Counted from the stretch's first letter, positions 23,168 to 36,300 are shown. The stretch is 64,000 bases of DNA from Mesocentrotus franciscanus (GCA_037976565.1 CP137671.1:20031910-20095909), one strand, 5' to 3'. Numbers and translations are program-made. Notes: generated by a model from the sequence alone, not told the origin.

Positions 23168-24832
23168 ATTTATGATCAGGTAGAGCGAAGTGTAAATTGG
23201 CGTGGGGTCTAGGGGCAAAGCCCAGGCAGGGGTCAAGGGGCAGAGTCCCCGGAAGCTCACGGGGTATGGGCATTTAATTACGGTCAGATGAGCATATTTT
23301 GATACCTTATTCATGACACTGGCAGGTCACTAATTGGCGTGGGGTCCAGGGGGCTAAGCCCCTTGAAACTCAGGGATTTGAGGCATTTTATAACGGTCAT
23401 TAAGCATTCAGGGGCCCGTCTTAGGCCCCCTGGTGGGGTCGAGGGGAAGGGTGGGGAGCCACCGGAAGCTCAGGGGTTTTAGGCATTTAATTACGGTCAG
23501 ATGAGAATATTTTTGATACCCTATTTGTGACACTGGCAGGACACTAATTGGCGTGGGGTCCAGGGGGCGAGGTCCAGGGGGCGAAGCCCCCAGAAGCTCA
23601 GGGGCTGTAGGCATTGTATAACGGTCAGATAAGCATTCAGGGGCCGTTTTAGGGCCCTAGGTGGGGTCCAGAGAGCCCAGGGGCCTGATTTAGGGCCTTT
23701 AGTTTGGATCCAGGCGGCAGAGACCCTGGAAGCTCAGGGGTTTTAGGCATTTAATTACGGTCAGATGAGCATATTTTGATACCTTATTTGTGACACTGGC
23801 AGGACACTAATGGGCGTGGGGTCCAGAGGGGGGTCCAGGGGGCGAAGCCCCAGAAGCTCAGGGGTTTTAGGCATTTTATAACGGTCAGATGAGCATATTT
23901 TGATAACCTATTTGTTGACACTGGCAGGTCACTTATTTGCGTGGGGTAGGAGCGCAGCCCCCGGAAGCTCAGGGGTTTTAAGCAATACATTACGATCAGA
24001 TAAGCATTCAGGGGACCGCCTTAGGGCCCCTGGTGGTTTCGATGGGGCAGAGCTACCGGAAGTTCAGGGGTTTTAGGAATTTGATTACGGTCAGATGAGC
24101 ATATTTTGATACCTTATTTATGACACTGGCAGGTCACTAATTGGCGTGGGGTCTAGGGGGCGGAGCCCCCGGAACCTCAAGGATTTAGGCATCAAATTAC
24201 CGTCAGATGAGCATCTAAGGGCCCGTTTTAGGGCCCTAGGTGGCGTTAAGAGGGCAGAGCCCCTGGAAGCTCAGGGGTTTTAGGCATTTAATTACGGTCA
24301 GATGAGCATATTTTGATAACCTATTTGTGACACTGGCAGGTCACTAATTGGCGTAAGGTCCAGCGGGCGGAGCCCCTAGAAGCTCAGGGGTTTCAAGCAT
24401 TTTATAACGGTCAGATAAGCATTCAGGGACCCGCCTTAAGGCCCCTGGTGGGGTCGAGGGGGCAGAGCCACCGGAAGTTCAGGGGTTTTAGGCATTTAAT
24501 TACGTTCAGATGAGCATATTTTGATACCTTATATTTGGGACACTGGCAGGTCACTAATTGGCGTGGGGTCCAGGGGGCTGAGCCCCCAGAAACTCAAGGG
24601 TTTTAAGCATTACATAACGGTCAGATGAGTAACCATGGGCTTGCTTAAGGGCCCTTGGTTAGGTCCAGGGGCAGAGCCCCCGAAAGCTCAGGGGTTTTAG
24701 GCGTTTAATTACGGTCAGATGAGCATTTTTTGTATACCTTATTTGTGACACTGGCAGGACACTAATTGGCGTGGGGTCCAGTTGCGGAGCCCCCAGAAGC
24801 TCGGGGGATTTAGGCATTAAATTAAATTACCG

Positions 24833-25049
24833 TTTCATTTCATTTTCATTTTTATTTTTTCATTTCCAACAAAATACAATACATAATAACAAATGCAATA
24901 TAAAATACATACAAAACATAGTTACATTTGTAATAAACAAATCTTAACAGTAATTTATACATTTGAGGGAGGCAAAAATTGTAAATTTAACTGCATTTAT
25001 ATTTTGAGGAAATGGAAAGGTCCACTGAAAAGCAGAGCTTGTAAATTGT
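24833..25049. mobile_element. Retroelement 3' end inserted in the satellite
   Basis: The array is interrupted by a segment that starts with repeated TTTCATTTTCA and ends AAAGCAGAGCTTGTAAATTG, TGGACCCCTC. The layout (short 3' repeats, then a GCTTGTA block) matches the LINE tails near 18600 and 36280. The satellite resumes at GGATGAGTATCC. Confidence 0.6.
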
Positions 25050-25319
25050 GGACCCCTCGGATGAGTATCCAGGGGCCCGCCTTAGGGCCCTAGGTGGAAT
25101 CCAGGGGAAAGAGCCCCCGGAAGCTCAGGGGTTTTAGGCTTTTAATCACGGTCAGATGAGCATATTTTAATACCTCATTATTTTGTGACACTGCATGGCA
25201 GGTCACTATTCTTTCTTTCTTTCTTTCTATTTCTCTTTAGTATACTTTTTCCAAAAAGTGGGGGCGGAGCTCGGGACGAAGCCCCGGAGCCCCGTCGTTC
25301 TGCGGGCCTGCCACGTAGG

Positions 25320-25500
25320 CCTCTAAATAAGCATATTTCTTGCCTGACTGTAAATTTAGGAATTTGTAATTTTCCAACAAACGCATAAAAAAGTATAATT
25401 TACTAAAAAGTGAGGAAAAATCTCGGGAAATTATGTCTTTTCAGCAACATTTGTAAATCACCGGTATCGAATTAGAAGTGAACCACGTTTGAATTTTATT
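25320..25500. repeat. Dispersed repeat, copy 1 (inverted partner at 57120-57300)
   Basis: AATTTGTAATTTTCCAACAA and ATCACCGGTATCGAATTAGA have reverse-complement counterparts in the NLR intron at 57120-57300 (TTCTAATTCGATACCAGTGA). A third, weaker relative lies at 26490-26570. Confidence 0.65.
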
Positions 25501-25544
25501 GTGACACTGGCAGGACACTAATTGGCTCCCCACCCCCATCAGTA

Positions 25545-26190
25545 CGCCAGTGCCCCCGATCTACACCTTGTTGGCGGGAAAAATCGCAACTGATCTCCCC
25601 TACCTATCTTCTTTCTCTCTTTCTTTCCTTACCTTTCCCTCCCCCTTCCCTTTCTATTTCCTTCCTTCTCTCTCTTTTAGGTTTGCTAGGGGGAGGCAAG
25701 GGCCTTTCGGCCCCCCGATCCACATGTTGTTGGCGGGATTAATCGCAACTGATCTCCCCTTCTTTTCACCCTTTACTTTTCTTCTTCCTCTTTTTTTGTT
25801 CCCTTCTAGCTCTCCTCTTCCCCTTTCCCTTCTCTCTTTTTTTTGCCGGGGCGGGGAAGCAAGGGCCCCCCTCCCGATCCACAACTTGTTGGCGGGAAAA
25901 TTGCAACTGATATCCCCCTTCTTTTCTTTTCTTCTTCCTCTTTTTTACCTTCCCTTTGTCTCCTTTTTCCCTTTTTCTCTCCCTTTCCTTCCTTCTCTCT
26001 TATTTATTGATGGGGGCAACAGCCTGAGAGGCAAGGCCCTTTCGCCCCGATCTCCTTTATCCCCATTTTCTTTTCTTCTTTCTCTTCTTTCTTTCCCTTT
26101 CTCTCCTCTTTCCCTTTTCCTTCTCTCTCTCTCTCTCTCTCTTTTCTTTCTTTTTCTTTGCGGGGGAAAGGCCTGCTCCCCCTGGATCCG
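25545..26190. repeat. Tandem repeat with pyrimidine-rich arms
   Basis: Units of ~160 bp begin with CGATC-ACA--TTGTTGGCGGGA and TCGCAACTGATCTCCC, near 25555, 25720 and 25877, and a partial unit near 26040. Each continues into a C/T-rich stretch and a GGGGCAAGGGCC motif. The 245-codon frame across it is composition-driven. Confidence 0.8.
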
Positions 26191-26199
26191 CGCCTGTGA

Positions 26200-26410
26200 A
26201 ACATTCCCTCCGGAAATGACCCTCCTCGCCACATCCAAAACAAACCTTGGGCGCAGCCGACTGCGCATTTCTCCGCGTACCGCCTAGAGCTGCCGCGATC
26301 TTCTCTAAGCTCGTCTCTAGGCCGGACATACGGGTATCCAGATTTCTCGCTAAACTGGATAAACGGTTATCTACTAGTGTTACTGTTAGTGGCCACTATG
26401 GCCATTAGTG
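26200..26410 (-). pseudogene. Retroelement Gag fragment with CCHC zinc knuckle
   Basis: On the minus strand a short frame carries a CX2CX4HX4C zinc knuckle (CFGCGEEGHFRREC), preceded by a helix-like segment (LSSLARNLDTRMSGLETSL). This is the nucleocapsid part of an LTR-retrotransposon-type Gag. It runs into the tandem repeat on its C-terminal side, and no protease or polymerase follows. It is a small dead fragment. Confidence 0.7.
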
Positions 26411-29400
26411 ACTATAAAAAACATATGCTCTTCCTGCCTATTTGGGAATGTGTCAGTTTGCAACAGAAATTGAGAAACGCGCATTTTGTTAAAATCATGT
26501 GATATCACGAACATTTATAAATCACTAATTTTGTATGGAATTGAAAATAAGTCATGGTTTAATTTTATTTGGGGGGCTAGCGCCCCCTAAGTCCCCCTCC
26601 CCACCAGTACGCCAGTGCTGTACCCACATGAACTACAAGTCGTATTTGATTGGATACAGGGAAATAAGTTTGTACCCTAATTTCAAGAAAAATAACTAAA
26701 TGATCTTAGGTAATACTTTTAATACTCTACCTGGTCAAGTTTTAATAATTGGTTTTGAATCTAAAGAGAGATTCTAAAAATGTTGTCTCCATATTGATCT
26801 TAAATTTATCATTATAAAGTCCACTCTGATTTCCAACAAAAAAAAAGGAAATAGAAATGGAACGTGCCAAACAAAGTCTCATTAATCCTCCCTGTACCAA
26901 TTATGTGCGAGGTAATTTGATATCCATCCATGATTTCCGGTAAATTTCAGTGCAAATATATACATCGAACCATAGCTATCTGCACAACAATTTCAGCCAT
27001 TCGCCTGGAGATGGCGTATGACTTGTGTGGCGGAAACACGTTTCACGTTTTACTCGAGGAGGGACAAAAATCACATCAGCTAAGTATTGTACTTTTGTAA
27101 ATTAGTATTTATTCTCTAAAAAGTTTGAGTGCTCACCAAAACTATATTGCCTTTCATTAAATGCAGTTATTGTACTTAAACGGCATTTAGCAGTTTATCT
27201 TTAAGCTACTTTCTAATTAATCAATCACTCTCCCAGTAAGCGATATAATAGTTGAAGGGAATTAACAAATATTATCAAATAAAATGAAACCTCAGTTCCA
27301 CACCGAAACCTAGCATATTTCTTATGAACCGGCTTCTAGCATATCAATAAACTATTAAACAGAAATTCATTTGCAGATTACAAGATGGCATCATGGTATC
27401 AATGCCACAAAGGCAGGAGTGATGTAATGGCGATTCCCTGTCCTGATCACTAATCATGTCCTTTGATGGTGCGAAATAAGAGAATCTGTTGATCAAAGGC
27501 ATGGGAAGGCAGGGTGACTCCTCTATCAATTCTCACCAGAAGTATGTACTACATATAAAGCAGGTAACATAAAGAGTTGAAAGAGGGAAAGGAGAGCGAG
27601 GGGGAGTGAAGGAGTACTTAGGGACAGCTGATCACACCAGCAGTCATTATATAATGTGTATGGACAGTCCAAAATAGGCCAGTCAAATCGATTCGCTGCT
27701 ACTGATGTGATAAATCTGTTGATGGTAATCCGCTCCTTAAGTTATTATCGTGTGAAAAGAATGTGAACATTAAAAAGATACTTTTCATGAGTCTGTAGTA
27801 TAATATCTCGGCAGAATCAAATAATTTACTATATTTTTGCGGGGTTTTTATTTCTATTTTTTCATGACACATCTAATAACCATAAAATGAAAACGATTAG
27901 ACAACATAAACACGAAAACATACCGCAACCTCATAAGATTTTATTCGTAACCGAAATAAATTCAATCATGGCAAAGCGATACAATGAAATAGAGTACATG
28001 TAATTTCCTGTATCATGATAACGACGAAAATACATAATAGTAATAACACCAATAATAATAATAATGATAATGATGATGCTACTACTTCTAATACTACTAC
28101 TACTTACAATAGTTCTTACAAATAGTTGTGTTAGTTAACCGACCAAAGTGCTTAAACTTGCAGTATTATCATTACCCGGTCATTGGATTCAATTTCCTGC
28201 AATTTCCTGCACTTTACAGTGCACAATTTCAACTCCACTCTGAGAGCATTACAGCCAGTCAGCTGTCCACATGCGTACACACGCGTTTACAATCACATCG
28301 ACTTTCGCATCCCGACCGGGTAGCCATTTAACACTTGGGTGAAGAGGAGCAAAGTAGAGAAAATGCCTTGCAAAATGGCATAGGTGTCGTACCAAGCCTA
28401 GAAGACAAGATGATTGCATTTCCAGTCAAGTGATTAAACCAATCGACTACGACACCTAAAAAATTATAATGACAATGGGAGCAAGGAAAATCCCGACATT
28501 TATAAAAGAATGAGACATGCGCTGAATCATTTGAAAACTGATTGATAAAGTTCTACAATGAAAACAGACAGACACACACACGTACACACGCATACACACG
28601 CACACAGGGTGAGGTGTGGGGGTGATAACCTTAGGCATCTTAATCCTAAACTTGAGAAAAACAAAATAATGAAACAGTTGTAGAATAAAATTACATGATC
28701 TCAATAATGTGGAAAAACGCATGACTACTTGAACAAATTTCAAAATAATAGAATTCTCAGATCAGTATGGGTTTCATTATACTGTACATGGATTCTTTGC
28801 GAGAATAAACAATTTTGTCTTCGTTCTTTATTAATGATAACAATGCATTAATATTTATATAGCGCACAGTATACAGCCGGTTAAGTCCCTATGCGCTTTA
28901 CATGAAATGCAGAATAATTGTATTAAAAAAAAATGAAAATTACAAATATAGCTATGTTTATTGAAATACATCAAATTAGGAGCCCATACAATATACGAAA
29001 AGCATAAGTAGATAAATTTAAGGCACATTGCATTATTTACATTCAACTAATAGGGCCTACATGATACAGTGTATAACCTATAACCGCGTTAACAATGTCA
29101 TGTATTCTTATGAATGTATATTGCAGTACATGAATGAGGATGACATAATTCATCACGGTTAAATTCAACATTATGGAATGAACTATATATAGTTAGTCAC
29201 GTGTGAAACAAAATAGACCTACATGTAAATGAAGAACATATGTCATTCTTTACAATCTAATCAATGTAAACAAAGTGAACAATATTTGGCGTTTCAACAA
29301 TATACCACTCACACTGAACGGAATAAATGATATTCACGTTGATAGATCAGGCCCGAAATGAATAAATACAACTTCTTATAATAATATAATAATACGCCAC

Positions 29401-30300
29401 AACAATAACATCATATACAAGACAATAACTACACCATCAACAACTATTACTTTTGCTACTACTACTACTTCTACTTTTTAAAACTTTACTACTTCTATTA
29501 CTAGTGATAAAAATGTAGTAATGCAAATCATTCTTAGGAAGACGCTTTATTATATGTATAATTAAGTAACAAGACAGCTGACATAGTTATTAAGAGTAAA
29601 AAAAAAAACTGGAAGTGTCAAAAAGTCGCGTGACCGTTTGTCAAAACTAAAGCATGACTCTCTGTTCTAACCGTGAACGGCTATTTAGTGTCGGTATTTC
29701 GTCCGTCCATTAAACATTATGAGGAAATTTGACAGGTAACCATAACAACCAAATGTTATCAAATTTCAACTCCCTAAAGCGATACCCTTCAAAATAATAT
29801 ATATAAAATAGCTTACAGCAATTCAACACCTTCCTTGCAGACCTCCTAACTCTGAAGATTTGTCAAATGTCCATGACAAACTGAGCAGGATCTTCTTCAA
29901 TGAGAGCGCATTTTAATCTCATTTATATTGTTAAAGTATCTTATATAAACGAACTACTCAATGTTAGCAAGAGTAACATTTCGGTGGGAAGACAAAATCA
30001 TAATTTCTTCAAAGAAAGAAAAAGAGCCACAAAACCGATGTAAAAAATGCACATCCGTGTAATATCCATGTTTCTTTGAGTGAATAACTCGATTGCATCA
30101 CATATTATATTTCATAAAGCAAAAGTCCGGATTTCATTTAAAAGTTGACGATTATCTGATACGTCTATAATGGTGGTTATGTGGTATTCACTTCAGTTGA
30201 TATTTCGTCTTTTCGAGCAAAGATCGTCTGATCCGTCTGATTCGTCAGATCGATTACGGTGTCATCTACCTGATTATTCGAAAAATGTACTGACGTGAGA
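26411..30300. other. No gene; scattered repeats
   Basis: The interval holds the inverted partner (26870-26990) of the 8285-8410 repeat, a (TACTAC)-rich patch near 28080 and 29460, a (CA)n-like run at 28570-28610, and an AAGCGC/GCGCTTTA-type repeat head at 28840-28910. No splice-flanked exon was found. Confidence 0.4.
28382..28457 (-). other. 76-nt tRNA-like hairpin (tRNA-Ser-like or SINE head)
   Basis: The ends form a perfect 10-bp stem, AGGTGTCGTA with TACGACACCT. The minus-strand interior has a D-arm-like TTGGTTTAATC and an anticodon-like CTGGAAATG (GGA, Ser) context. A standard T-arm with GTTCGA is missing, so this is not a normal tRNA gene. A decayed tRNA-derived SINE head or a small foldback element are the main options. 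Confidence 0.35.
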
Positions 30301-30302
30301 GA

Positions 30303-30342
30303 AGAGAGAGAGAGAGAGAGAGGGATGGAGAGGGAGAGAGAG
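30303..30342. repeat. Microsatellite (GA)n
   Basis: A GA run interrupted by GGGATG. Confidence 0.9.
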
Positions 30343-30624
30343 AAGTGTAAATGTGTGCATCAACATTATCAACATAGAAGATGCATGCTAGTCTCCCACT
30401 AACACTATGACTCATTTATGTTTCACTTTGAGTCGTTAAAGTTGGAAAAATATGAGGAAGGAGGCTTTATTGCACACCCTCCCTGACAACAACAAATTAG
30501 ATCGTGCGTACGCTACAAGAGCACTGAATATCGCAGAGGGTTTAAGAGAAATGCAATCATACATAAATGTCATGCAGCCATTAAAGGCTATGCAAGTCTT
30601 GGAGTTAAAGTTCTAAGGACTTAC

Positions 30625-30726
30625 CCACGGGGTTTGCCATGCACCACCTCCACCTCCATGACTTGATCTTCATTGCAAGCAATGGTGAAATCATCCATGC
30701 TCAAATCTGTCCCACATCTTATGAAT
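30625..30726 (-). CDS. NLR gene, 102-nt C-terminal-side exon
   Basis: The minus strand shows an acceptor (ACTGGTAG) before the exon and a consensus donor GTAAGT after it. The phase requires two bases from the previous exon and leaves two. Exon 37791-38164 ends in exactly two spare bases (AG), giving Arg at the join. The 33 full codons include DLSMDDFTIACNEDQ and MEVEVVHGKPR and have no stop in this frame only. The downstream exon that would complete the final Gly codon was not found. A very short tail exon near 27560 is conceivable but unsupported. Confidence 0.6.
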
Positions 30727-33366
30727 CTACCAGTATCAAGATAAACGGAATACGGCATTATTGACATTAAGTGATAAAGGATCGGGGCTTGTTACAGGAG
30801 TTAACGATGTTGTAGAATATAGCTGATAATAATGATGTAATTAAAAAAAAACATCATTTAGACCCCTTGATCGGTCCATCCTTAGCATTTAGGCGCTAGG
30901 ACGATTACCCCCAAGGACAATTACCCCCCGGAAAATGACCCCTAGGACGATTCCCCCCGGCCCCCATGGACAATAACCCCCCGAAAAATTACCCCTAGGA
31001 CATGCACAGCCCCCGAAAACTACCCCCTTGGACAATCACTCCCAAGGTAAACCACAACCAAGGACAACCAAGGACCACTACCCCGAGGACCCCGATGGCT
31101 CAGTGGTAGAGCAGTGGTCTCGTAATCGGGAGGTCCCGAGTTCGAAACCAAGTCGATGCGCTCGTGCCCTTTGGTAAGGCTTTAATCGTCATTACCCAGT
31201 CTCTCGGGGAGGACTTAAATTCGTCGGTCCCCTGGTTGCTTTCAAGCATACACATGCTTTCTTATCAGTCAGGTAAAGCAAACATACAAATTTACATATG
31301 AAGAGCTTGCAACCAAAATGCGCTAAATCCATTCCGGTTAATGTCGAGAAAATCAGTGTTTTTTAATTACACATTTGTCTATGTTTATTCATCAAATCTA
31401 TTATACAGGTGAAAGAGCTACCATTATAGGTCATAAAAATGCAAGTTAGAAAAATCCTGCGGTCAGCATGTATCTTATATAATTTTTCATATATAATTTT
31501 TTTTTCTCGGATTTGGCGCCTTTTGGCAGAAAACTTTTTACAGTCAATATTGACTTGTTCATTGACATTAGAATAGAAGGATGTAATTTGTGTGTAAATG
31601 CTACAAAATTGTATATTAACTATATTTAACTGTACTTGAAGCAAAGTAGCCCCCTATCAACCACACACACTTTTCTTTTTCCATATTTTGTTTATTAGAG
31701 ATTTCATTCAAAATAAATCATTACACAAAGAATCAATGTAAATAATTCCATACAAATACAAAACTTCATTTCGTTTTCTTAACACAAATAAATTATTCAC
31801 AAAACAGTGAGCAAGAAGGAGAATAATAGAATGAAATCAATAAATTTTTATAATAATAATAACAAACTGAACTTAGTTATTACATATACCATCATTCCTG
31901 AAAAATAACATAATACATGTTTGTATACAATGCCCATCCCCGCCAACCCTCCACCCCTTCTACTACTTAACCCCCCCCCCCGTAAACATTCACATTCACA
32001 TTCACAAGCTCGCACCTCACAACCATACACAGATTCACACGCGCACAACACTGGACACATCATACCTGTTCACATTCACATCCTTATTTACTTTTAGTTC
32101 TTTCCCCTTTTGTAGATGCAAATTCAACTTGCCCATCTTCACCGCTAAGTTTTTTTTTCCTCTATAAATTCCGCTATATATTTCTGTATCTTCACACTGG
32201 AAGGTACATGGCCTTGAGCCCACAATGGAAGATTACATATTTAATAAATAAGATAAAATAATTCACACATTTATTTCTATTCGAATTACCAAGTAGTCCC
32301 ATAAATATGTCCCCCATATCATATCTCTTAATTCAGCCAAGCCGAAATATTGAATACAGACTTGCCATAACTGTTTAACTTTCGTGCAGTTCAGAAATAT
32401 ATGTAAGTAAGACTCTGTCTCATTATTACAGAATTAACAGTAATTGCCCCCCACTAACCCAAACCTCATCAAATGTTCCTTTGTGTATATGGCTCTATGT
32501 AAAAGCCTAAACTGAAATTCCCTTTGTTTTCTGATAAGAGTTGTGCTCCTTGCTCGGACAAAAAATGTACATATTTCTTTATTTGTAAAGTTAAAATTGC
32601 TGTGACCATCCTTTACTGTTAAATTATATGATTCACGTAAACTATTGACAAAAACAGTTATAAATAGTTTTAGATTTAACTACATGGAAAGCTGTTTCCT
32701 GCCCAGCAATATTCATGTTTGTATTAAAGTCTACAAAATCTTTTTTTTTAATTTAACCGAAGGGGTAGCATCCCTCCAACTAGTTGGTATGACATGAGCA
32801 ATATCCATTATCTGGAGCAATTGATTTGCATTAATCTCAAGATTTTGAAAGTAAGCTAAGGGCTTCATATGTCCATTATCGAAAATTTGATTTACAGTGC
32901 GTATGCCTTTATTGAATAGATCATAATCAAAAATCATTTTACCTCTTATACATATATTATGATTATTAAATATAACTGGGTTGACCTCCTCTTCATACAA
33001 TCTATACTTCCTCATATTCTGCCAAGCCTTAATCATTTCTAAATAAAATGGTGGTATTTTCAATATTAATTAGACGTGTCAAAGTCGCATAGAAACAGAA
33101 ATCTCCCTTCAACTGTTCTAAAACAAAAATAAAAATACAGTTTCCATCCAGCATTCCTATCTCCATACAATAAATATTTCAGCCACATCAAACGTTGCGC
33201 CTTTACAAACAATTTAAAATTCATCATTTTTAACCCCCATGTGAGTAATCCTGATACATATATTTCTCTTTATGCGGTCTTTACCTGCCCACAAAAATTC
33301 AAAATTAATTTTCTCCCCACTCACACGCACGCACACCAACACACACACACATACACCACCGCCACA

Positions 33367-33399
<33 letters not shown>

Positions 33400-36300
33400 A
33401 TAATCAATGTGCAAAAACTTTCATCACATAACCACTGGTACAATAACTTATCCAATACAATTTTTAATGAATTACACTGGCACACAGTAACAATATACAC
33501 ATTGCATCGTTACACAAGCTTAAACACATAGCAGCTATGCTCTTGGTGTCCTGCTTTCTGATTGGTCAAATTTCCACAAGCTGGCAGGATTGGGACAATC
33601 AGAGTAAAGAATAGAAAGGTGGATATAGCGCCTTTTGGTTGAAATCTGAAATGGATTTAGCGCCTTTTGGTTGCAAGCTCTTCATATATTAAGTTGGTTT
33701 CAATAAGAGCAGAAAAGAAGAGAAACAAGTTCGTGAAAGTTTGAGCAAAATTCGATTACAAATAGGAAAGTTACGCATTTTTGAAGTTGTCATCAGTGAA
33801 ACACAAATTGGCAGTACTGTGACGTATCTTGCGAGCTTCTCTCCAAGTTGCTCGCTACAGAAAGTGTCATAAACTTTCATTTTCTTAGTTATTTATGACA
33901 GAATAGATTTGTTTCATTAGGGGTTGTTTAAAAACATATTTGCAATAATTATATTCAGGATGAATGTATGATTGAACATTTTCTCAAGGAAGAATATAGA
34001 TTTTTAAAGTTTTTTAATATAATATATATTTAAGATACGTCACAGATCGAGTTGCCAATTTGTGTTTGATTGATCGCACCTTGAACAAAATTATGACTTT
34101 GTTATTTTCAATCGGTGAAACTTCTTCAAACTTTAGGCTAAATATAGGCAAGAAAAAAGTAGACTGCCTCCTATTGTGTCATGTAGATTAAAACTGGTCA
34201 TGCCCATTATAGTAGGCCATTTAAATATAAACGTATAAAAAGATAAAATCTTAGGCCCAGTTATATATAGCCGTAATAAATTGACAAGCTGTCGTAAGTT
34301 TGACAGAGGGCAAAAATCGAAGCGACTTTTTGAAGTATGCAGTGTTACCTCCAAGCCTCCTAGAAGTTGACTTTTCATGACTTCTGGAAGCAAATGATTG
34401 TGCCTACTTAGACTGTGCTCAGAAAATGCTTGACAAGTGTACGAGTTAATGTGGTGGAAATCCCTTTTTTTGATTTGATTTGATTTGATTTATTGGTTTC
34501 TGCATCTTTTTTTTTCTTCATCATACATTTTCATGAACATAGTATGGTTTGATACAATATTTCATATAATTTTATACAGAAAACATACGAAATTAAACAA
34601 AAATATTCAATGCATAATTAACATACATTAGATGCAGGAGGGCTACAACATAAGCAAAGTAGCTTGACGTGCCCGCAGCCCTCAACTTAGATACAAGAAT
34701 ATAAATAAAAACGCAGAGGAGTGACTTGCAGAGAAGAAAAGGAAAGGGGAGAGAAGGAGCATTGGTTTTCTTTTAATACAATAAAACTACTACATCTGCT
34801 GATTGAATGCAGGTTCATTCATGGATGGATAAACGATGCTAGGTCATGGACGATTACACATTATTGGTACACACAAACGTTAATATAATAGAATTACACA
34901 CGACAGGATCAATATTTAGACAACAACATAGTTTTAACCGCCTTCTTAAAAGAATACAATGTCCTAAGGTTTCTTATTACAATGGGCAGAGAGTTCCAGA
35001 TGTCTGGGCCGGTGTGTCTAATGGATTTGAGAGCCAATGCGGTTTTCGGATTTCTTAAATGGAATTTTTCAGTTTGCCTTGTAGGATAAGCGTGTATGGT
35101 TTTATTCAAATTAAACAATGGGGGGAAGTATGAAGGTAGTAGACCATTTTTGTCATCATACTTTATTTATTAAAAAAAGTATTGAGTTTAAAATGTTGCG
35201 AAGATAAATCAACATACAAGAAATACAATGTAAACTACATTGTGTATAAACATTTTCTATCGCATCCCAACTATAAATTAGATGCCAATTACCAACAATT
35301 TACCGCCTTACAAATGGATAACTGTAACAGCATTATAGACAGTGTTTCAGTTTTCAGTTTCATTTTCATTTCTTACTGAATAATCGATATAAACAATTAT
35401 GACAAGAAATCTATCGCAGAAATCAGTGTTCATAAATATAATGCATTTTGCAAATCATTATTGAATTACAAAATAATGTATATGTTTGCTGTATGTTATG
35501 CTTCTTATTTTTTAAGGTCGGGCGACAAGAAAATCAGCTGAAAATGGCATTTAAAACATATGGAATGACATTTTAATGAAGATTTCGAATAAGACAATCG
35601 TTTTCCACTTGGAAAATGATTTAAAAATGATAAGAGGATCTGAAGATTTAATTTGGGAACGCCCCCAAAAAAAAAAATTGATACTGAGCGAAGAAAAAAT
35701 TACGTCATCTTCCAAACGACGTCACAAGGGATATAGCTTGGTACTCTATTGCCATAGATGTACACGCTGAGTGCATCGCGTCACGTTGACAGAGAGATAT
35801 TATTTCTTTTTTTTTTTTCTTCTTCAATATTTGCAGACATTTGTTTAAGTTTATATCATGGTAGATACACACTCAGATTCTTCTGATTACAACAGAGTAG
35901 ATCTAGCAGTAGGCCCTAGCACTCAGCAGCGGCTACGGCTGCATGCTGCAGCTAGCTACGACCGGTATGGCACCGTGGGAACAACGGGCGGGGTGCCTGC
36001 ACTTCGCCGATTTGGCTTCTACTAGTCCCTTTGTGACGTCACTCTTTGACGTCATGACCCGATGGGCTCTCACTACGCTATAAATAATTTTTTTACGAGT
36101 ATGGGCGCCGAGGCTAAATAGAGCCAAAATGTTGCATGAAATTTACCTTTTTTGCACAACTTACGGATTCTTTGAAAAATAGATTGTGGTACATGTATAT
36201 CAATATAGACACATATTTAAAGTTATACACCTGAATTAAAGCATGGAATTCACCCGAACTTTAAGGAAAAACTGTGGAAATGCGGAAATCTACTGAATAG

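Larger units (their letters stand above)
23192..25525. repeat. Satellite-like tandem array, ~200-bp irregular units
   Basis: About ten units repeat the order CACTGGCAGGTCACTAATTG, GCGTGGGGTCCAGGGGGC, AGCTCAGGGGTTTTAGGC, ATTACGGTCAGATGAGCAT and ATTTTGATACC. Unit length varies because the GGGGC/GGCCC block is sometimes duplicated (near 23400 and 24000, for example). No frame is conserved. Confidence 0.9.

Noticed and set aside
25550..26287. 245-codon plus-strand frame with repeated LLAGKIATDLP
   Set aside because: It follows a tandem DNA repeat with pyrimidine arms; no start or splice context and no domain.
27344..27560. Terminal exon of the NLR gene
   Set aside because: Phase would allow only a few residues before a stop, and the acceptor is weak; not enough to call.
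31088..31160. Thr(CGT) tRNA gene
   Set aside because: Internal promoter boxes are present, but the acceptor and anticodon stems do not pair; a SINE head fits better.
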